A DNA stretch of 60,120 nt from an uncultured Candidatus Saccharibacteria bacterium (GTDB lineage Bacteria; Patescibacteriota; Saccharimonadia; Saccharimonadales; Saccharimonadaceae), in assembly GCA_937981355.1 (NCBI GenBank), contig CALJPD010000003.1, forward strand, positions 1-60,120, in the 5' to 3' direction. Shown here piece by piece: positions 36,035 through 44,135 of this stretch. The number at the start of each line of letters is the position of its first letter. Position 1 is the first letter of the stretch. The notes under the pieces are model-generated. The model worked only from the letters and a program-made list of their open reading frames with translations. It was not told where the DNA came from and searched no databases. The position numbers were made by a program, and so were the translations under genes.

Positions 36035-36502
36035 TTATGCCAAGGAGCTTAGGCACTGCACCGGCTGATTGCGAGCGATGAGCTGCGCCAGATCAACCTC
36101 GGCAAGGAAGTGAGGTAAAATTGGGTACTGCTGCGGGGTAATAAAGCCGCACTCGGCGACTTCCGCTAAGCCGTGCGTTGTGGCGGCAAGGTCAATCGAC
36201 TGATAGTTGTGCCAGTTAGTGATGTGGAACAAGAACTCAAGCTGTTCGCGTGGCTCGCCAGCTGCTGACGTGGCGATAGCAAACTGGTGGACGAAGAGCA
36301 GCCGGCCAATTACTGGCTCAACGCCAGTTTCTTCGATCATCTCTCGCCGTAGGCCATCCAGTACGCTCTCGCCTAGTTCCAGCCCACCACCCGGTGTGCA
36401 CCAAAAATCTCGGCCATCGCCAGTGCGCGCTGTCAAGCGCTGGCAAAAAAGCTCGCCCTTGTCATTGATGATAATTCCGCGTACGTTGATGTGTCTGTGC
36501 AT
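36035..36502 (-). CDS. Nudix hydrolase
   Basis: The Nudix box GGGLELGESVLDGLRREMIEETGVEP is intact in a 155-residue product (box given in part: GX5E, REMIEETG). Nudix enzymes cleave nucleoside diphosphates linked to other groups; substrate unknown. GGAGGCACC precedes the ATG. Confidence 0.88.
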   Translation of the reverse strand: MHRHINVRGIIINDKGELFCQRLTARTGDGRDFWCTPGGGLELGESVLDGLRREMIEETGVEPVIGRLLFVHQFAIATSAAGEPREQLEFLFHITNWHNYQSIDLAATTHGLAEVAECGFITPQQYPILPHFLAEVDLAQLIARNQPVQCLSSLA

Positions 36503-36605
36503 GGTGCCTCCGGTGATTGATATGACTTATGGATGATGTCCTGTATTTATTTTACGCTAAAAAATGATGTATTGCGTGCTTAGGTAGCAGGCTTAGTCAC
36601 CTCTC

Positions 36606-36644
36606 TTGATTTTCCCATTAGCACTCGCTATACTAGAGTGCTAG
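36606..36644 (+). promoter_or_regulatory. groES promoter with CIRCE operator
   Basis: TTGATT (36606-36611), a 17-base spacer and TATACT (36629-36634). The CIRCE inverted repeat TTAGCACTC (36618-36626), 9 bases, GAGTGCTAG (36636-36644) covers the -10 box, so HrcA binding would block polymerase. HrcA must be encoded elsewhere. Confidence 0.9.
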
Positions 36645-36697
36645 AAGCGCCTCGATTGATACGGGGCGCGGTGATAAGTATAAGAAAGGGGTAACCA

Positions 36698-36964
36698 ATG
36701 AGTTCACCAATCAAGCCAATGGCGCATTTCGTCGTGGCGGTTAAGGAGAAAAAGCCAGAGAAGACTGCCAGCGGGATCTTTTTGCCCGAGTCGGCTCAGG
36801 AGAAGTCGGAAGCTGCCAAGGTGATTGCTGTTGGATCGGCAGTAGAAGATGTCGTAGTCGACGCGCGGGTGGTTTACAAGAACTACGCAGCTACCACCAT
36901 TAAGCTCGACAAAGAAGAGTATTTGATTATCAAGGACGAGGATATCCTCGCGACAGTAGAATAG
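36698..36964 (+). CDS. groES: Co-chaperonin GroES
   Basis: The 88-residue product is a GroES homologue: KEKKPEKTASGIFLPESAQEKSE contains the mobile loop, and VVYKNYAATTIKLDKEEYLIIKDEDILA is the conserved C-terminal beta-barrel. It caps GroEL during ATP-driven protein folding. It is slightly short for the family. GGGG/AAAGGGG lies upstream, and expression is under the CIRCE promoter with groEL. Confidence 0.93.
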   Translation: MSSPIKPMAHFVVAVKEKKPEKTASGIFLPESAQEKSEAAKVIAVGSAVEDVVVDARVVYKNYAATTIKLDKEEYLIIKDEDILATVE

Positions 36965-36976
36965 GAGAACTAGTCT

Positions 36977-38620
36977 ATGGCAAAAAAAGTATTTTACGAT
37001 GAAGATGCGCGCCGCCGGATTTTGGGCGGGGCAGAGATTCTTTACAACGCAGTGAAGACAACGATGGGGCCAAAGGGTCGCAACGTCGTGATTGGCAAAA
37101 GCTATGGTGGCCCAAGTGTCACACACGATGGTGTGACAGTAGCTAAAGGTATCGACATCGAGGATGTTGATGATGAAACCCTAGGCTTTAAGGTAGGAGC
37201 AGAGCTTATCAAGCAAGCCGCTAACAAAATGAACGATGTGGCTGGTGATGGTACAACTACTGTGACGGTTTTGACCTACCATATCCTCAGTGAGGCAAAC
37301 AAGCTGATTGCTGCTGGTCACAACCCAATGCTGCTGCGCAAGGGTCTGGAGCGGGCCGCAGCAGAGGTAACAGCGGCTTTGAGCGAGCAGGCAGAAGACA
37401 TTCGCAATGATGAAACACGCGTCGCAGAGGTGGCAACTATCTCGGCGGGTGATGACGCAATTGGCCGGCTGATTGCTGATGTGATGGAGAAGATCGGGCC
37501 CAATGGTGTGGTGACGGTTGAGGAAGGCCGCGGCCTTGAGCTAGAGAGCGAAGTGGTCGAGGGCTTTACCGTTCAGCGCGGCTTCGTTAGCCCGTACATG
37601 GCAACAGACACGAAGCGAATGGAGGCGGTGTACGACAAGCCAGCTATCGTTATTACCGACAAGAAGATTTCTTCGGCGCAAGAGTTCGTTCCACTGCTTG
37701 AGATGATTGCGCAGAGTGGTAAGAAAGATCTCGTTTTGATTGCTGACGATGTGGATGGCGAAGCGCTTGGCTTGCTTGTGCTGAACCGCCTCAAGGGTGC
37801 CTTTAATACCCTGGCTATTAAAGCGCCGAGCGATAAGGATGTCCTCTACGATATTGCTGCTCTGGTGGGCGCAACGGTTATTACCGAGGATACTGGTATG
37901 AGCTTTGATACGGTTGGCCCCGATGTAGTGGGCTCGGCTCGCAAGGTGATTGCTACCAAGGATTTGACAACGATCGTCGAAGGGGCTGGTGCGAAGACGG
38001 CAGTCGATGCCCGGATTGACCAGATTGCCGTTGAGATCGCCAATAGCACAAGCGACTACACCAAGAACAATCTTGTTAAGCGCCAAGCTGCCCTGACTGG
38101 CCAAGTGGCGGTGATTAAGGTAGGTGGGGCAACCGAGACCGAGATCGAAGAGAAGAAATACCGCGTTGATGATGCGGTGGCTGCTGTTAAGGCTGCTCTG
38201 GCTGAGGGTGTTGTGCCTGGTGGCGGGGTGACACTGGTTAACCTCGCGACGAGCTACACCCACGCTGGTGATGTCGATGCGTCGGTGACCGCTGGTGAGG
38301 ATTTGCTCATCCACGCGCTGGAGCAACCATTCCGCATTCTGCTGACCAACTCTGGCCTCAATGCCGATGAGTGGCTGCCACAGGTGAAGGCAGCGCAGCC
38401 TGGCTTTGGTATTAACGTCAATACACCAGGTGAGCTGATTGATCTCAAAGCAGCTGGCGTGGTTGATCCTGTTCGCGTTACCAAGGAAGCACTGCAAAAT
38501 GCGGCGTCCATCGCGGGCACCGCAATGACGATGGGTGCGCTCGTCGTCGACCTGCCTGAGAAGGAAGCGGCAAGCCCAGCTGGCATGCCTGGCATGGGCG
38601 GCGGTATGGGCATGTACTAG
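36977..38620 (+). CDS. groEL: Chaperonin GroEL
   Basis: The 547-residue protein has all GroEL hallmarks: TTMGPKGRNVVI, VAGDGTTTVTVL (ATP site) and the C-terminal GGMG tail (PGMGGGMGMY). It forms the folding chamber with GroES. It starts 12 bases after groES with GGAG, and ends at a strong terminator. Confidence 0.96.
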   Translation: MAKKVFYDEDARRRILGGAEILYNAVKTTMGPKGRNVVIGKSYGGPSVTHDGVTVAKGIDIEDVDDETLGFKVGAELIKQAANKMNDVAGDGTTTVTVLTYHILSEANKLIAAGHNPMLLRKGLERAAAEVTAALSEQAEDIRNDETRVAEVATISAGDDAIGRLIADVMEKIGPNGVVTVEEGRGLELESEVVEGFTVQRGFVSPYMATDTKRMEAVYDKPAIVITDKKISSAQEFVPLLEMIAQSGKKDLVLIADDVDGEALGLLVLNRLKGAFNTLAIKAPSDKDVLYDIAALVGATVITEDTGMSFDTVGPDVVGSARKVIATKDLTTIVEGAGAKTAVDARIDQIAVEIANSTSDYTKNNLVKRQAALTGQVAVIKVGGATETEIEEKKYRVDDAVAAVKAALAEGVVPGGGVTLVNLATSYTHAGDVDASVTAGEDLLIHALEQPFRILLTNSGLNADEWLPQVKAAQPGFGINVNTPGELIDLKAAGVVDPVRVTKEALQNAASIAGTAMTMGALVVDLPEKEAASPAGMPGMGGGMGMY

Positions 38621-38642
38621 GCCTCGTCCTGCCTTGTTTTGC

Positions 38643-38672
38643 AAAAACCCACCACGTCTGTGGTGGGTTTTT
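38643..38672 (+). terminator. Rho-independent terminator of groES-groEL
   Basis: AAAAACCCACCAC (38643-38655), loop GTCT, and GTGGTGGGTTTTT (38660-38672): a 13-bp stem with a T-run. Confidence 0.95.
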
Positions 38673-38690
38673 AATTCGGGAAAGAATCGG

Positions 38691-38725
38691 TTGACAGATA
38701 CCCCTAGGGGGTATATCATAGGAAC
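38691..38725 (+). promoter_or_regulatory. csoR promoter with CsoR copper operator in the spacer
   Basis: TTGACA (38691-38696), 17 bases, TATCAT (38714-38719), then 6 bases to the ATG. The spacer is almost wholly the palindrome ATACCCC-TA-GGGGGTAT (38698-38714), the G/C-rich core typical of CsoR sites, so repressor and polymerase would exclude each other. The mRNA is probably leaderless. Confidence 0.85.
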
Positions 38726-39004
38726 ATGAGCAAAGATATTACGAGACGAGCATTACACCGTATCAAAATTATGAAGGGCCAACTTGAGGGGTTAGAGAAG
38801 CGTGTGGCCGACGACGCCTACTGTATGGACATCATCATCCAGAGTTTGTCGATCCAGAAGTCACTGGCGTCACTGAACAAGCTGATGGTTAAGCAGCACC
38901 TCGAGACACATGTGGCTGAGATGCTGGCGTCAAGCGATACAAAGCAGCGCGATAAGGCGCTCAAAGAGCTCGACCAGCTCTATGATCTGACGAACATCCG
39001 CTAG
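38726..39004 (+). CDS. csoR: CsoR-family copper-responsive repressor
   Basis: The 92-residue helical protein contains RLKRIKGQ-like HRIKIMKGQLEGLEKRV and the metal ligands Cys33, then His58 (C-x24-H) and, where most CsoR proteins have Cys, His62. Copper(I) binding releases DNA in the family. It is followed by the copper ATPase gene and preceded by its own operator, so it autoregulates a csoR-copB operon. Confidence 0.9.
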   Translation: MSKDITRRALHRIKIMKGQLEGLEKRVADDAYCMDIIIQSLSIQKSLASLNKLMVKQHLETHVAEMLASSDTKQRDKALKELDQLYDLTNIR

Positions 39005-39064
39005 CAGCACGCAGGGATAAGAAATGGAAGGATAATAGTGGTGCGTTGCACCAAGGAGTTTGCT

Positions 39065-41098
39065 ATGGATACAAAACAGTCACAGCACCATCACATGGCT
39101 CATGGTGCGCATGCTCACCATGAGCAGCATGCGATGGGGGGTTGTGCCCATCATGAGGCGCATGGACAGGGTAGCCATTGCGGGCATGATGCGGCCCAGT
39201 TTCGGCAGCGCTTTTGGCTGTCGCTGCTCATAACTATCAGCGTATTGGTGTGTTCACCACTGCTGCAGCAGTGGCTCGGCTATACACTGCCTGAGGTGGT
39301 GAGCCGGTATGTGCCGGCCGTGAGCGGGACGATACTGCTATGGTATGGTGGCCGAATCTTTATCCGGGCGGGGTGGCAGGAGCTACGCCAGCGCCAGCCC
39401 GGTATGATGCTGCTGATTGCTCTAGCGATTAGTGTGGCCTATGGCTACAGCCTGCTGGTGACCAGTGGTGTGGTAGCAGGGATGGATTTTTGGTGGGAGC
39501 TCGCATCGCTGATTACCATTATGCTTCTTGGGCACTGGCTCGAAATGGCAGCGATTAAGCGGGCAACGGATGCCGCTCATACCTTAGCCCAGCTCTTGCC
39601 TGAGACAGCCGAGGTTGTGACAGAGCAATCGATTAATACAGTGCCGCTTGATCATCTGGCTGTGGGGATGACCGTGCTGGTGCGCCCGGGTGGGCGCGTA
39701 CCAGTGGATGGCCAGGTGATAGCTGGTGCGTCACAGGTCGATGAGTCGATGCTCACGGGTGAGTCGCGCCCTGTTGCCAAGCAGTCAGGGAGTCTTGTGA
39801 CGGCAGGCACGATCAATGGCACTGGTGCGCTTCATGTTATGGCCCAGCACATTGGTGATGATACAACGTTGTCGCATATTATGGAGCTGGTGCGCCAGGC
39901 TGAGCAGCGGCGGTCACGAACGCAGGTGCTGGCGGACCGGGCGGCGGGCTATCTTTTCTATGCGGCGCTTGCTACTGCGCTGGTGGCGGGCGCTGGTTGG
40001 GCGCTGGCTGGTGCATCACTGGGTGAAGTGCTGCAGCGAGTGGTAACGGTGCTGGTGGTGGCGTGCCCGCATGCTTTGGGCTTAGCGGTGCCGCTGGTTG
40101 TATCGATCTCGACCGGGCTTGCGGCCCAGCGCGGTATTGTGGTGCGTGATCGCCGCGCTTTTGAAGCTGCGCGGCAGGTTGATGTGGTGTTATTTGATAA
40201 AACAGGTACGCTGACGACTGGTCACCTAGCAGTGGTTGCAGTCCATGGTGGGGACGACGCGGCTATTTTGGCACTGGCGGCAGCGGCTGAGCATGAGGCA
40301 GAGCACCCGATTGCAGCAGCGATTCGTCACGCGGCAGCCGATCGCCATGTTGCGATACCTGCTGTGCGTGACCTCCAAACGGTGCCAGGTTATGGTGTGC
40401 AGGCTGTGGTTGATGGCGTGCCAACGTTAGTTGGCAATGCAACCTTTATGCAGCAACATCAGATTGATCGAGACGAGATAACGACGGATCATACAGTGGT
40501 TTATGTTGCCCAGGCTGGGCGCGTCTGTGGTGCGATTGAGCTTGGTGATGCGCCGCGCCCTGGTGCAGCAGCGGCAGTCGCAGCGCTCCAACGCCGCGGT
40601 ATAACGGTTGCTATGGTAACAGGAGATGGTGTGAGGCCAGCCGATGCAATTGCTCGCCTCGTTGGTATCACTGAGGTCCACGCTGAGGTAAGGCCGGCTG
40701 AGAAGGCGGCGATTGTCATGGCGTACCAGCAGCAGGGGAAGCGGGTGTGCTTTGTCGGCGATGGTGTGAATGATGCACCAGCGCTTGCCCAGGCCGAGAG
40801 TGGTGTCGCGATTGGGACGGGGACTGATGTTGCCGCAGCGTCTGCCGGGATTATGCTGATTGGTGATGATCCGCAGGCAGTTGTTCGGCTGATCGCGCTG
40901 GCCCAGGCAACGTACCGCAAAATGGTACAGAACCTCTGTTGGGGAGCGGGCTACAATGTGCTGATGCTTCCCCTCGCAGCTGGGGTGCTTGCGCCAGTCG
41001 GGGTGGTTATTTCGCCCGCGATTGGTGCAGTGGTGATGTCGCTTTCGACGATCATTGTCGCACTAAATGCGCAGTTCCTACGCCGCGCGGTAGTGTAA
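39065..41098 (+). CDS. copB: Copper-exporting P1B-type ATPase (CopB-like, CPH motif)
   Basis: I start at MDTKQS (39065), preceded by AAGGAG. The first 45 residues are rich in His and Cys (metal-collecting). The translocation motif is CPH at residues 334-336, typical of the CopB/P1B-3 group, unlike CPC of CopA. DKTGTLTTG holds the phosphorylated Asp (378), and GDGVNDAPAL is the hinge. About eight transmembrane helices are present. It expels copper under CsoR control. Confidence 0.92.
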   Translation: MDTKQSQHHHMAHGAHAHHEQHAMGGCAHHEAHGQGSHCGHDAAQFRQRFWLSLLITISVLVCSPLLQQWLGYTLPEVVSRYVPAVSGTILLWYGGRIFIRAGWQELRQRQPGMMLLIALAISVAYGYSLLVTSGVVAGMDFWWELASLITIMLLGHWLEMAAIKRATDAAHTLAQLLPETAEVVTEQSINTVPLDHLAVGMTVLVRPGGRVPVDGQVIAGASQVDESMLTGESRPVAKQSGSLVTAGTINGTGALHVMAQHIGDDTTLSHIMELVRQAEQRRSRTQVLADRAAGYLFYAALATALVAGAGWALAGASLGEVLQRVVTVLVVACPHALGLAVPLVVSISTGLAAQRGIVVRDRRAFEAARQVDVVLFDKTGTLTTGHLAVVAVHGGDDAAILALAAAAEHEAEHPIAAAIRHAAADRHVAIPAVRDLQTVPGYGVQAVVDGVPTLVGNATFMQQHQIDRDEITTDHTVVYVAQAGRVCGAIELGDAPRPGAAAAVAALQRRGITVAMVTGDGVRPADAIARLVGITEVHAEVRPAEKAAIVMAYQQQGKRVCFVGDGVNDAPALAQAESGVAIGTGTDVAAASAGIMLIGDDPQAVVRLIALAQATYRKMVQNLCWGAGYNVLMLPLAAGVLAPVGVVISPAIGAVVMSLSTIIVALNAQFLRRAVV

Positions 41099-41154
41099 GG
41101 TGCGAGCTCCGTTATTGACAGGTCTGGGCTGTCTATGTCATACTAGCGCGCAGT

Positions 41155-42180
41155 ATGCTCTCATTCCTAGGCACTTTTACCGCGTCGTTTCGGGTGGCAC
41201 TTGTGATGTGGCCGTTTGCTGCATTTGTGTTGACACTGCCACTGTTATTGGTGCATTATATTCGCTTTCGCCGAGTAGCATTTGGCCGGGTAGTTATGAC
41301 ATATCTGGTGGTGCTCTATGGCTTGGCGCTGGCTGCCTTTACGCTTTACCCGATGCCAGATAATGCGGCGCACTTTTGCGGGAGCCACCATATCCAACCG
41401 CAATTAGTGCCACTGGCGTCGATTTTCGATATCTCGCATGAGGGTGTGCGGGCAGTGCTGCAAGTCGTAATGAATGTCATATTTTTTGTGCCACTGGGGG
41501 CGTTTTTGCGGGCGATGTATCGGGTGCGCTGGTGGACGGTGGTGGCGATTGGCCTTATGACGTCGGTGGTGATTGAACTGACGCAGCTCACGGGGGTGTT
41601 TGGCGCGTATCCGTGTAGTTATCGGCTGTTTGATGTTGACGACTTACTGCTTAATACGAGCGGGGCACTGCTGGGCTTTTGGTCGGGTTGGCTATTGCCA
41701 AGCTTTCGCGATACCGAGCGTGGGGCAACGACGATTCTTCGGCCAGGTCTTGTGCGGCGTATCGTCGCCTTTGTTGCCGATATGGTTGGGGTGATGATTG
41801 GTTCGACAATCACTACAGTTGCGCTGATTATAGCGGGTGTTTTCCACCCAACACACTGGGATGAGCAGACACACCTGGTGGCGTTGGTCATTCCGTATGG
41901 CTTTATTGCTCTCGTGCACGCCATCCTCCCGCTGGTGGCGCAGGGGCGGACGCTCGGTGGCTGGCTAACGGGTATTTCGCTGGATGACCGGCCGCGAGGC
42001 TGGTTCCACCGCGTGGTGTACTATGCGATGCGGCTGCTCTATATTGCGGCTCTATGTATGATACATCTGCCATTTGTGCCATTGATTATGCTGATTGTGA
42101 CGATTGTGTTATGGCGTCGGTATAAGCAGCTGCCCTATGCAGTGCTTGATCGGTATTGGCCAACCACTGATGACGAGTAA
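41155..42180 (+). CDS. VanZ-like and RDD membrane protein
   Basis: The first 190 residues form a VanZ-like domain (TLYPMPDN, NVIFFVPLGAFL, VVIELTQL...DVDDLLLNTSGALLGF). The C-terminal part (about 200-310) is an RDD domain (RRIVAFVADMVGVM). VanZ homologues are linked to glycopeptide tolerance and wall stress; the exact role is unknown. CATACT lies 10 bases before the ATG with TTGACA upstream. Confidence 0.85.
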   Translation: MLSFLGTFTASFRVALVMWPFAAFVLTLPLLLVHYIRFRRVAFGRVVMTYLVVLYGLALAAFTLYPMPDNAAHFCGSHHIQPQLVPLASIFDISHEGVRAVLQVVMNVIFFVPLGAFLRAMYRVRWWTVVAIGLMTSVVIELTQLTGVFGAYPCSYRLFDVDDLLLNTSGALLGFWSGWLLPSFRDTERGATTILRPGLVRRIVAFVADMVGVMIGSTITTVALIIAGVFHPTHWDEQTHLVALVIPYGFIALVHAILPLVAQGRTLGGWLTGISLDDRPRGWFHRVVYYAMRLLYIAALCMIHLPFVPLIMLIVTIVLWRRYKQLPYAVLDRYWPTTDDE

Positions 42181-42260
42181 TCTATACCACTTCATACTTT
42201 ACGTATTCTGGCAAACGGTATAGACTAGAAAGAGACAGCTAGCAAAAGCAAGGAGGCGAT

Positions 42261-43631
42261 ATGCGGACGGCAATGGTGAAAAGTGTGCTCAGTGTCATGA
42301 TGATAGCAGTCGGATGCCAGCTGATGGCTCCAGTGCCAGCTCAGGCTGCGGAGCGGGGGACAATCTCGGTCTATGTTAGTGACGAGAATCTCCCAAAGGT
42401 GACTGACGACCATCTAAAGATGATCGATCGGCTTATTGTCCATTTTGGGCGTATTGCAGCCGATGGACACCTAACGCTTGATACGTTGCCGCACCTTAGG
42501 CAGGCGGCCACGCTGCAGCGGATTCGAGCGGTTAATCCGCGTATTTCCCTTATTCTCTCGATTGGTGGTGGTAATGATGCTGCGCGAAGTGAGTTCGATG
42601 CGATGGTGCGTCAAGCAAGCACCCGACAGGCCTTTGTGAGCTCTGTCAAGGAGGCGCTGCAGGCTCATCAGTTAGATGGGGTGGATATCGACTGGGAGTT
42701 TCCAAAGGGGAGCCAGCAGACTGACCTAATTGCTCTCTTGCGCGAATTGCGCGCGGCAACGACCACCAGCGGACGCCAGCCGAGTATTTCGATGACCGGT
42801 GCGCCAGCCAAGTGGTATGCTGAGCAAAATAAGTTTGCTGAGTACCAGCAGTATCTTGACCAGATTGCGATCATGACGTATGACATGCGGGGGTTTGGCT
42901 CGTTCAAGACGCACGCTGGGCACCATGCTGGGCTTTATACCGCGCCAGATGACCCGCTCGACCAGAGTGCCAACTCGGCGGTGCAGCACTACCAAGCTCA
43001 TGGTGCGCCAACAAACAAATTGATGATCGGGGCGGGGTGGTATAGCCGGCGGTTTACCTCAGTTCCTGAGGTGAATCATGGGTTACACCAGCCTGTGGGG
43101 GATACTCAAAAGGCTGGCGAGTACCACACCACGTATGACCGGCTCGAGCGAGAGTATATTAATAAGAATGGCTATACTCGCTACTGGGACGACGCAAGCA
43201 AAGCGCCGTATCTCTATAATGCTGCGCGGCGTGAGTTTATTAGCTATGACGATGCGGAGTCGATGAAGTACAAGGCAGAGTATGTCCAGCAGCATAACCT
43301 GCAAGGGATTATTGTGTGGCGTTATCTTTCTGACCCGCAGAGTAATGATGCGTTGCTGCGGCAACTTGACCACACGCTGCATGGCAGCGCTGCGCCATCG
43401 TCGACTCAGCCGCAATCAAATCAGTCACAGAATACCATGCTGCCACCAAAGGTGATGCATATCTCGCAGGCCGAGCAGTCGCAGCCAATCCAGCCGCAGC
43501 GTGACGGGGCATTGGCAGCGGCTGGTGATAATGTTCCGCTGCTCTATTATGGCGGCGCGGTGCTGGTTGTACTAGGTGGAGTTGGCGCGGCAGTGTTTGC
43601 CAGGCGTCGCCGGCGCGCCGTGCGGCGTTGA
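42261..43631 (+). CDS. Secreted, membrane-anchored GH18 glycoside hydrolase
   Basis: AAGGAGG precedes the ATG. A signal peptide (about residues 1-30, ending AQAA) leads to a GH18 domain with SIGGG and LDGVDIDWE at 138-146, where Glu146 is the predicted acid/base. NQMTYDMRG-like MTYDMRGFG and the late W of GIIVWRYLSD complete the barrel. A glutamine-rich linker and a C-terminal helix plus basic tail (GGVGAAVFARRRRR) anchor it. Substrates may be chitin, peptidoglycan or N-glycans (endo-beta-N-acetylglucosaminidase type). Confidence 0.88.
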   Translation: MRTAMVKSVLSVMMIAVGCQLMAPVPAQAAERGTISVYVSDENLPKVTDDHLKMIDRLIVHFGRIAADGHLTLDTLPHLRQAATLQRIRAVNPRISLILSIGGGNDAARSEFDAMVRQASTRQAFVSSVKEALQAHQLDGVDIDWEFPKGSQQTDLIALLRELRAATTTSGRQPSISMTGAPAKWYAEQNKFAEYQQYLDQIAIMTYDMRGFGSFKTHAGHHAGLYTAPDDPLDQSANSAVQHYQAHGAPTNKLMIGAGWYSRRFTSVPEVNHGLHQPVGDTQKAGEYHTTYDRLEREYINKNGYTRYWDDASKAPYLYNAARREFISYDDAESMKYKAEYVQQHNLQGIIVWRYLSDPQSNDALLRQLDHTLHGSAAPSSTQPQSNQSQNTMLPPKVMHISQAEQSQPIQPQRDGALAAAGDNVPLLYYGGAVLVVLGGVGAAVFARRRRRAVRR

Positions 43632-43658
43632 CAATACATAGTTTAGACAATAAACTAT
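43628..43658 (+). promoter_or_regulatory. marR promoter with palindromic operator
   Basis: TTGACA (43628-43633), 17 bases, TAAACT (43651-43656). The perfect repeat ATAGTTTA (43638-43645), 5 bases, TAAACTAT (43651-43658) covers the -10 box, a likely MarR autorepression site. The ATG is 8 bases beyond the -10. Confidence 0.75.
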
Positions 43659-43664
43659 TAGAGC

Positions 43665-44135
43665 ATGATGACAGAAGTAACTCCAGGCGCGCAGTCGCAG
43701 CGCCAAGAATGGATTGAGCATATTACGAGCTGCATGTTTCAGCTCAAGCAGCGCCTGGCCCATGCCACGCGCCAGACCGATCAGCAGTTTGGTTTGACGC
43801 CAGTCCACTGGCACGTGCTGGGTATGCTGCATCGTGGGGCAATCGAGACGATGGGTGATGTGGCCGCAAAGCTGTGCGTCTCCAAGGGTGCGGCGACGCA
43901 GATTCTTGACGTGCTGGTGGCAAAACAGCTTGTTCGGCGCACGCTTGATTCGCACGATCGACGAGTGGTGCGTCTGCAGTTGACGACGCAGAGCCAGCTG
44001 ATGACCGATCGCTTCCAGCAGTATATGACGGAGGCTGTTGCTGACCTCTTTGCGATGCTGAGCGATGCTGAGGTGGCGCAGCTTGGTCAGCTGATTGATA
44101 AACTGGCTCAGGGCTATCGGGCGGAGCGAACATGA
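43665..44135 (+). CDS. MarR-family transcriptional regulator
   Basis: The 156-residue product has the winged-helix pattern FGLTPVHWHVLGML, MGDVAAKLCVSKGAATQILDVLVAKQLV and DSHDRRVVRLQLT. It overlaps the first ABC exporter gene by 4 bases (ATGA) and sits behind a palindromic operator. It most likely represses the exporter operon until a ligand binds. TGA as its stop confirms the standard code. Confidence 0.92.
   Translation: MMTEVTPGAQSQRQEWIEHITSCMFQLKQRLAHATRQTDQQFGLTPVHWHVLGMLHRGAIETMGDVAAKLCVSKGAATQILDVLVAKQLVRRTLDSHDRRVVRLQLTTQSQLMTDRFQQYMTEAVADLFAMLSDAEVAQLGQLIDKLAQGYRAERT

Noticed and set aside
37541..38719. 392-codon minus-strand ORF opposite groEL
   Set aside because: It is an antisense shadow of a strongly conserved chaperonin gene, with no ribosome-binding site or recognisable domain.
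44132..44135. UGA recoding to glycine as in SR1/Gracilibacteria
   Set aside because: TGA is used as a real stop at MarR, TraG-like, Fic and other genes and does not occur inside intact ORFs.
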